NCBI GenBank assembly: GCA_944388175.1
Contig: CALXHR010000001.1
Location: 434,001 to 498,000 of the forward strand
Direction of reading: 5' to 3'
Length of the DNA stretch: 64,000 bases
DNA from: an uncultured Gemmiger sp.
GTDB taxonomy: Bacteria; Bacillota; Clostridia; Oscillospirales; Ruminococcaceae
Below the pieces are notes generated by a model. That model saw nothing but the letters and a program-made list of their open reading frames with translations. It ran no database searches and had not been told where the DNA came from. The translations under genes and the position numbers were made by a program. Numbering within the stretch: the first letter of the stretch is position 1; each line of letters opens with the position of its first letter. This document shows positions 59,475 through 64,000 of this stretch, piece by piece.

Positions 59475-60091
59475 GCATATACCTCCTCAAGTTTCTTGGC
59501 GGCGTCCAGGCTGAGGATCAGCTTGTCGGCGTTGACCACGTCGTAGGTGTTGACGCCGGTCGCGGCGGTCTTGACGCCGGGGATGTTGGCGGCGCTCTTG
59601 ACGAACTTCTCGTCCAGGGTGTCATTGACGATCAGGTTCTTTTTGCCGGCGCCGACGGCCGCCAGGAAGGCGACGACAGTCTTGGTCTTGTATTCATCGG
59701 CGGCGATCTTGTCGACGATGATCAGGTTGCCGTTGGCAGCCTTGTCAGACAGCGCGCTGAGCAGCGCCAGGCGCTTGACCTTTTTGTTGATGGTGTAGTA
59801 GTAGCTGCGGGGCTTGGGGCCGAGCGCAACGCCGCCGTGGGTCCACTGCGGCGCGCGGATGGAGCCCTGGCGCGCATGGCCGGTGCCCTTCTGGCGCCAA
59901 GGCTTCTTGCCGCCGCCGCGCACTTCCTTGCGGATCTTGGTGTTCTGGGTGCCCTGGCGCTGGTTGGCCAGGAAGTTGACGACTGCCTCGTGGACAGCCT
60001 TCTCGTTCGGGGTGATGCCGAACACGGCGTCGGAAAGCTCAACGGTGGAAACCTTCTTGCCGTTCATATCGACGACAGTAAACTGTGCCAT
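59471..60091 (-). CDS. rplD: 50S ribosomal protein L4
   Basis: 206 residues. The tunnel loop GGGKKPWRQKGTGHARQGS is intact. In E. coli L4 also represses the S10 operon. 14 nt after rplC. Confidence 0.97.
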   Translation of the reverse strand: MAQFTVVDMNGKKVSTVELSDAVFGITPNEKAVHEAVVNFLANQRQGTQNTKIRKEVRGGGKKPWRQKGTGHARQGSIRAPQWTHGGVALGPKPRSYYYTINKKVKRLALLSALSDKAANGNLIIVDKIAADEYKTKTVVAFLAAVGAGKKNLIVNDTLDEKFVKSAANIPGVKTAATGVNTYDVVNADKLILSLDAAKKLEEVYA

Positions 60092-60105
60092 TGTGTTTTC
60101 CTCCT

Positions 60106-60738
<633 letters not shown>

Positions 60739-60903
60739 TGTTGTTTCCTCCTGTAAAGGTTATTGGTTGGTGGTTTCCCATCAACATGACCTCTCCGCTG
60801 CTTGCGGCAGCGAGATGTTGCGGCAGCGCTTTGGTTTTACGCGGCCGGCCGTTCGCAGATCACGGCTGCGCGTGCCGGCATTATACTGTAAAACGTATAG
60901 CGC
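60739..60903 (-). other. Structured leader between rpsJ and rplC, with possible internal promoter
   Basis: 165 nt without a gene. On the minus strand a TATAAT lies at 60880-60885 just after the rpsJ stop (no good -35). Further on, nested pairs CAACAT...ATGTTG around GCTGC-CGCAA-GCAGC (about 60780-60825) form a clear stem-loop. Likely a ribosomal-protein regulatory leader. Confidence 0.5.
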
Positions 60904-61215
60904 TTACAGCTTGATCTCGATGTCGACGCCCGCGGGGAGCTGCAGGCTCATGAGAGCCTCGACCGTCTTGTTGGACGGCTTCAGAATGTCGATCAGACGC
61001 TTGTGGGTGCGGGTCTCGAACTGCTCGCGGCTGTCCTTGTATTTGTGGACCGCGCGCAGGATCGTGACGATCTCCTTATCGGTGGGCAGGGGGATCGGGC
61101 CGGACACGCGGGCGCCGGTGCGCTTTGCGGTCTCCACGATCTTCTGTGCCGCTGCATCGATGAGGGATGCATCGTAGCTCTTAAGACGGATTCTGATTTT
61201 TTCTTTGACTGCCAT
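60904..61215 (-). CDS. rpsJ: 30S ribosomal protein S10
   Basis: 103 residues with [21 protein letters not shown] and the family loop [19 protein letters not shown]. Also known as NusE, the transcription antitermination partner of NusB. First gene of the ribosomal cluster; AGGAGG lies before its ATG. Confidence 0.97.
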   Translation of the reverse strand: MAVKEKIRIRLKSYDASLIDAAAQKIVETAKRTGARVSGPIPLPTDKEIVTILRAVHKYKDSREQFETRTHKRLIDILKPSNKTVEALMSLQLPAGVDIEIKL

Positions 61216-61562
61216 TACTTTCGCCTCCTACTAAAATTTGTGCCTTAGGCGAGCCGATAAATTACACACGTTTCCGGGTGTTTCACTGCTTCGCATGACA
61301 AAATCCGGTGAACCGCTGTGCGCAGTTCTCCCGGAAAGAATCATCACAAAGTAGCTGAACATTGGTCCGTGCCGCAGAATGCAGCGCCGTACATATCCCT
61401 TTGTTTCCGTAATTCTTTCGCCCGGTTCTAAGATCGGACATACTCCGCGGAAAAACCCGCCTGCCCTAAGGCGTAGCGGCGGCAACCTCCCGCATCAACG
61501 CATATCGCGGCTTGCGCAGAACGCTTGCAGCAATCTGCCCAAGCCTTTCGCAGCCGTGATTG
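61216..61562 (-). other. Long leader of the S10 operon
   Basis: About 340 nt from the predicted start site to rpsJ. It contains hairpin-forming segments such as GGCTTG...CAAGCC (about 61500-61540) and CGGGTGTTT-flanking repeats. An 84-codon frame at 61231..61485 on the minus strand has no ribosome binding site or family features. A regulatory RNA is plausible; no known class recognised. Confidence 0.4.
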
Positions 61563-61591
61563 ATTATAGCACACGTCCCCCGGCGTTGCAA
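61563..61591 (-). promoter_or_regulatory. Promoter of the S10-spc-alpha cluster
   Basis: Minus strand TTGCAA (61586-61591), 17-nt spacer, extended -10 TGCTATAAT (TATAAT at 61563-61568). The 61592-61761 region upstream is AT-rich and non-coding. Confidence 0.75.
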
Positions 61592-61761
61592 GTGTTTTTT
61601 GGGCGTTTTTCTAAATTTTTTTCTGAAATTTCTGCGTTTTGCCGAAAATCGCCCCCGCCGCCTCGCAAAGCAGCGAAGCCCATGCGGTTTTGCGCCGGGG
61701 CAGTCTGTTTCGTAGTATACATTATGTATATTTTCTTAAAAAAATACAAATCGGCGTCGCG

Positions 61762-62895
61762 TTATGGCAGTTCCCGCCTGTGCCAGCCGCCAGCATCCTT
61801 GACCCAGAGGGTCGTGCCCTCCCAGGCAACGCCCGGTTCCGCGCAGGGGATGACCTCGGCGCCGGTGGAATCCAGCAGGCCCCAAGTGTCGCCGCGGCGC
61901 ACGGCCGCATAGCCGTTTTGCAGCGGCGCGGCATAGAGCGGCGCTGCAGTAAAGTCCCCGGTGTCGGGGTCGCGGGTGCGGTCGTAGGTAGCGTCGTAGA
62001 CGGCATCGGTCACCGGCTCCTGGCTGTCGCGGCCCAGGTAAGCCCACGAACCGCTGGTCAGCCGGATGGGGGCCAGCGCTTCGTCAAAAAAGAAGCCGGC
62101 AAGCTGTACGTCGCGGGGGCTGTACAGGCTTCCCGCACGCGACGCATACTGGTAAATGATCTGACCGTCGTCCATCTCCGTTACGACCGGGTCGGAGGGA
62201 TAAAACGGGTCCGAGGGAGAGGGCGGGTAGAGGGAGTCCTCCCCTGTTTCCTGCACTTCATGTACCGTGCTGACCGGAAGCGGGTCGCCGTAGGCAGCCC
62301 ACATTTCTTCGGTGATCTCCTGGAAGGTGCCCGGACCGTCCGGCTCCACATAGACCCGCAGCGCCCCGGGGTCGTAGGCATGGACATCCCTGCCGGGGGC
62401 ATCCAGATCGTACACGAAACGGACCTGTACCCCGCCATGCCCGCCGCAGATCGCAGGCTCGCCCCCGGCGTCCAGGCGGGCCGTGAGCTCGTCGATCTCC
62501 GCCCAACTCATGCCGGTAACATCCCAGATCCAATGCTGCCCGCAGCTGCTCACCGGCGTATCGGCCCGGCAGGGCAGCAGTTCGGTGCCGTCAGCGCGGA
62601 TCAGCCCCCATTTGCCGTCTTTGCTGACGGTAAAGTACCCCTCAAGGGCGGTGGACGGCACGGCGTCGTGCACCGCCACGCTGCGCATCTCGTCGTAGTC
62701 CAAACCGGGCTCCGGCGTGGGACTGGGGGCCGGCGCGGGCTGCAGCGTCGCGGTGGGCGCGGGCGTCGCCGCTGGGGCGGCGGATGCCGCGGGCGCAGGC
62801 GTGGCGGCAGGCTGCGCCGGGGCGCAGGCCGCCAGCAGCGCGGCGGCCAGGGCCAGCGCGGGCAGGGCGCGAACGGTTTGCAGGCGGCGTTTCAT
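61762..62895 (-). CDS. WG-repeat lipoprotein
   Basis: A 377-residue exported protein. The signal peptide ends in a lipobox, LAAALLAACAP (Cys about 24), followed by an Ala-Pro-Thr linker. Two WG (KWG) repeat units are visible: GKWGLIRADGTELLPC and GDTWGLLDSTGAEVIPC, each a short beta motif found in bacterial surface proteins. The region between them shows no known fold. The start has AGGAGG upstream. It and the next gene are on the same strand and 71 nt apart, so they may be co-transcribed. Function unknown. Confidence 0.75.
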   Translation of the reverse strand: MKRRLQTVRALPALALAAALLAACAPAQPAATPAPAASAAPAATPAPTATLQPAPAPSPTPEPGLDYDEMRSVAVHDAVPSTALEGYFTVSKDGKWGLIRADGTELLPCRADTPVSSCGQHWIWDVTGMSWAEIDELTARLDAGGEPAICGGHGGVQVRFVYDLDAPGRDVHAYDPGALRVYVEPDGPGTFQEITEEMWAAYGDPLPVSTVHEVQETGEDSLYPPSPSDPFYPSDPVVTEMDDGQIIYQYASRAGSLYSPRDVQLAGFFFDEALAPIRLTSGSWAYLGRDSQEPVTDAVYDATYDRTRDPDTGDFTAAPLYAAPLQNGYAAVRRGDTWGLLDSTGAEVIPCAEPGVAWEGTTLWVKDAGGWHRRELP

Positions 62896-62966
62896 ACATG
62901 ACCTCCTGTTCCTGCGGCGCATCGAACTTTGCGGATGCACCTTATACCTCTTATATAGAGGGACCT

Positions 62967-64000
62967 TTACACGGCCAATTCGATCTCGGCCACCCGCCAG
63001 CCGTCGGCGGCGGGCGCCAGGCGGATGGTATGCCACACCGCCTGCACCGGCGCGGCCCCGTCGTCGAGGAGGTCGGCCTGTGTGCCGCGCTCCAGCCCCA
63101 GCAGGCCAAAGACGATGCTGCCGTCCGGCTGCGTTTGGGGCGCGGTGCACAGCTGCGCCAGCACCAGCAGGTTCGCGCCGCGCGCGCCGTTGCCAAAGCA
63201 GAGTTCGTCGTTTTCGCCGGGCAGGTAGCCGGTATAATATCCGTTTTGTTCGTCGTACCCGCCGCTGGCGTAGGCTGCGGCCAGTTCCGGGGTAAAAATC
63301 TGCTCCAGGTGGGCTTTGAGTTCGCTGTAGCGGGTAAACCGCGCGCCCTCGGCCGCGCGGTTGAGATTTTCCTCCTGCCCGGGCACCGGCTCCGCCGGGA
63401 AATACCCAAGGCGGACGTTGTAATGCCACAGGAAGTCCAGCGCTTCGGCCACCGTGACGGCCGCCTGGTGGTCAAGCTGTGCGGGTAGGCAGTAGCGGTG
63501 GATGCCCTGGTAATCCTCCCACGGGAGGTGGATCTGCACCACCCGCTGGGTGGTATCAGGCACCGGATAGCCCGGGTTGATCAGCAGCGTGCCAGCGCCG
63601 AGCAGGCCGTTTTCATCGGGCTGCACCTCGGGGTTCAGCGCCTGCAGGTCCGCCGCCGGGACGCCAAACCGTTCGGCGGCCTGCTGCCAGGTCAGCCCGC
63701 CGCCGTTTTCCGTGCCGGTCAGGTTGACTACCAGCGGCAATGCAGCCGGCAGGGGCTGCCCGTTTTTCAGGCGGACGCGCGTCTCCCAGGTCTGATACTC
63801 CGGCGTTTTGTCGCCGCCGGTCCAATCGGCGCGCAGGATGGCCCAGCTGCCGTCGCCGTTGGCGCGCATCGTGTACGTCACCTGCTGGCCGGGCTGCATC
63901 CACAGCGCGTTGGCCCCGCGGGCGATGGTCAGCGCGGCGGTGCCGTCGGCGTTTTGGGTGAAAGCGGTCATGCGCTGGTTGCGGCCGGTGTAACCGGGGC
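62967..64000 (-). CDS. Envelope protein with LysM-like segment, partial
   Basis: The reading frame is open to the right edge (upstream residues PGYTGRNQR precede the first ATG), so the true start lies outside; at least 344 residues are seen. A LysM-like unit LTWQQAAERFGVPAADLQALN is followed by GAGTLLINPGYPV, the usual end of a LysM repeat. The C-terminal ~150 residues (FLWHYNVRLGYFPAEP, YYTGYLPGENDELCFG) loosely recall IseA/DL-endopeptidase-inhibitor-like domains; this is weak. A cell-wall-binding role is the best guess. Confidence 0.6.
   Translation of the reverse strand, partial: PGYTGRNQRMTAFTQNADGTAALTIARGANALWMQPGQQVTYTMRANGDGSWAILRADWTGGDKTPEYQTWETRVRLKNGQPLPAALPLVVNLTGTENGGGLTWQQAAERFGVPAADLQALNPEVQPDENGLLGAGTLLINPGYPVPDTTQRVVQIHLPWEDYQGIHRYCLPAQLDHQAAVTVAEALDFLWHYNVRLGYFPAEPVPGQEENLNRAAEGARFTRYSELKAHLEQIFTPELAAAYASGGYDEQNGYYTGYLPGENDELCFGNGARGANLLVLAQLCTAPQTQPDGSIVFGLLGLERGTQADLLDDGAAPVQAVWHTIRLAPAADGWRVAEIELAV

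Noticed and set aside
61231-61485. 84-codon minus-strand frame upstream of rpsJ
   Set aside because: No ribosome binding site, no recognisable motif, lies inside the predicted S10 leader.

Overview
The window looks like a chromosomal segment of a high-GC, strictly anaerobic gut Clostridium-class bacterium of the Oscillospiraceae/Ruminococcaceae type (Gemmiger, Subdoligranulum or Faecalibacterium relatives are the closest guess). This rests on the combination of an rnfCDGEAB operon, an FprA-type flavodiiron protein, a clostridial-type S10-spc-alpha ribosomal cluster, IreB, a TPP riboswitch in front of thiT, and very GC-rich codon use. The species call is inference; no rRNA gene is present.

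Layout. 1-8 kb: the start of trkA, guaB (IMP dehydrogenase), an orphan O-antigen-ligase-like membrane protein, a three-gene ABC-2 exporter, a tRNA-Val and an fprA flavodiiron gene. 8-13.2 kb: the Rnf ferredoxin:NAD+ oxidoreductase operon (minus strand). 13.5-16.6 kb: a tiny membrane protein gene, an M20 dipeptidase with a long palindromic leader, and a padR/HAAS-domain pair. 16.6-18.3 kb: two tRNA-Ser genes, then the only clearly AT-rich accessory island, holding repeated GGTCGTAA motifs, a decayed IS3-type transposase and a collagen-like lipoprotein. 18.3-26.9 kb: a minus-strand operon nifS-thiI-cinA-(SpoIID composite)-ansA-DUF898. 27-32 kb: an Fe-S aldo/keto reductase, a glycosyltransferase-like gene and proCBA. 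32-40.3 kb: an acetyltransferase, a GH25 lysozyme with a long PT-repeat linker, a TPP riboswitch plus thiT, nagE-nagB-nagA and ireB. 40.4-45.2 kb: murD-GNAT-methionine gamma-lyase-like operon and prs. 45.5-61.6 kb: the S10-spc-alpha cluster, rpsJ through rplQ with secY, adk, map, a KOW protein, infA and rpoA. 61.7-64 kb: two secreted/envelope proteins, the last cut by the window edge.

How the genes fit together. Rnf and FprA point to ferredoxin-based energy conservation and oxygen/NO detoxification. nifS and thiI form a sulfur-transfer pair for tRNA 4-thiouridine (and perhaps thiazole); no thiamine synthesis gene is visible, and the riboswitch-controlled thiT indicates thiamine uptake. The nag genes take up and degrade N-acetylglucosamine to fructose-6-phosphate. 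murD, GH25 and the SpoIID composite belong to cell wall metabolism.

The most unusual object is the 1141-residue protein at 19784..23209. By eye it joins a degenerate copy of the C-terminal half of its neighbour CinA, a transmembrane segment, a sortase-B-like domain lacking the catalytic Cys, and an apparently intact SpoIID/LytB domain. Other points worth attention are a roughly 185-nt imperfect palindrome in the leader of the M20 peptidase, a tRNA-Val(CAC) with two mismatches that both lie in its 3' part, an oxaloacetate-decarboxylase-like GIIGGADGPTAIY motif in the HAAS membrane protein, and several unexplained leaders inside the ribosomal operon.
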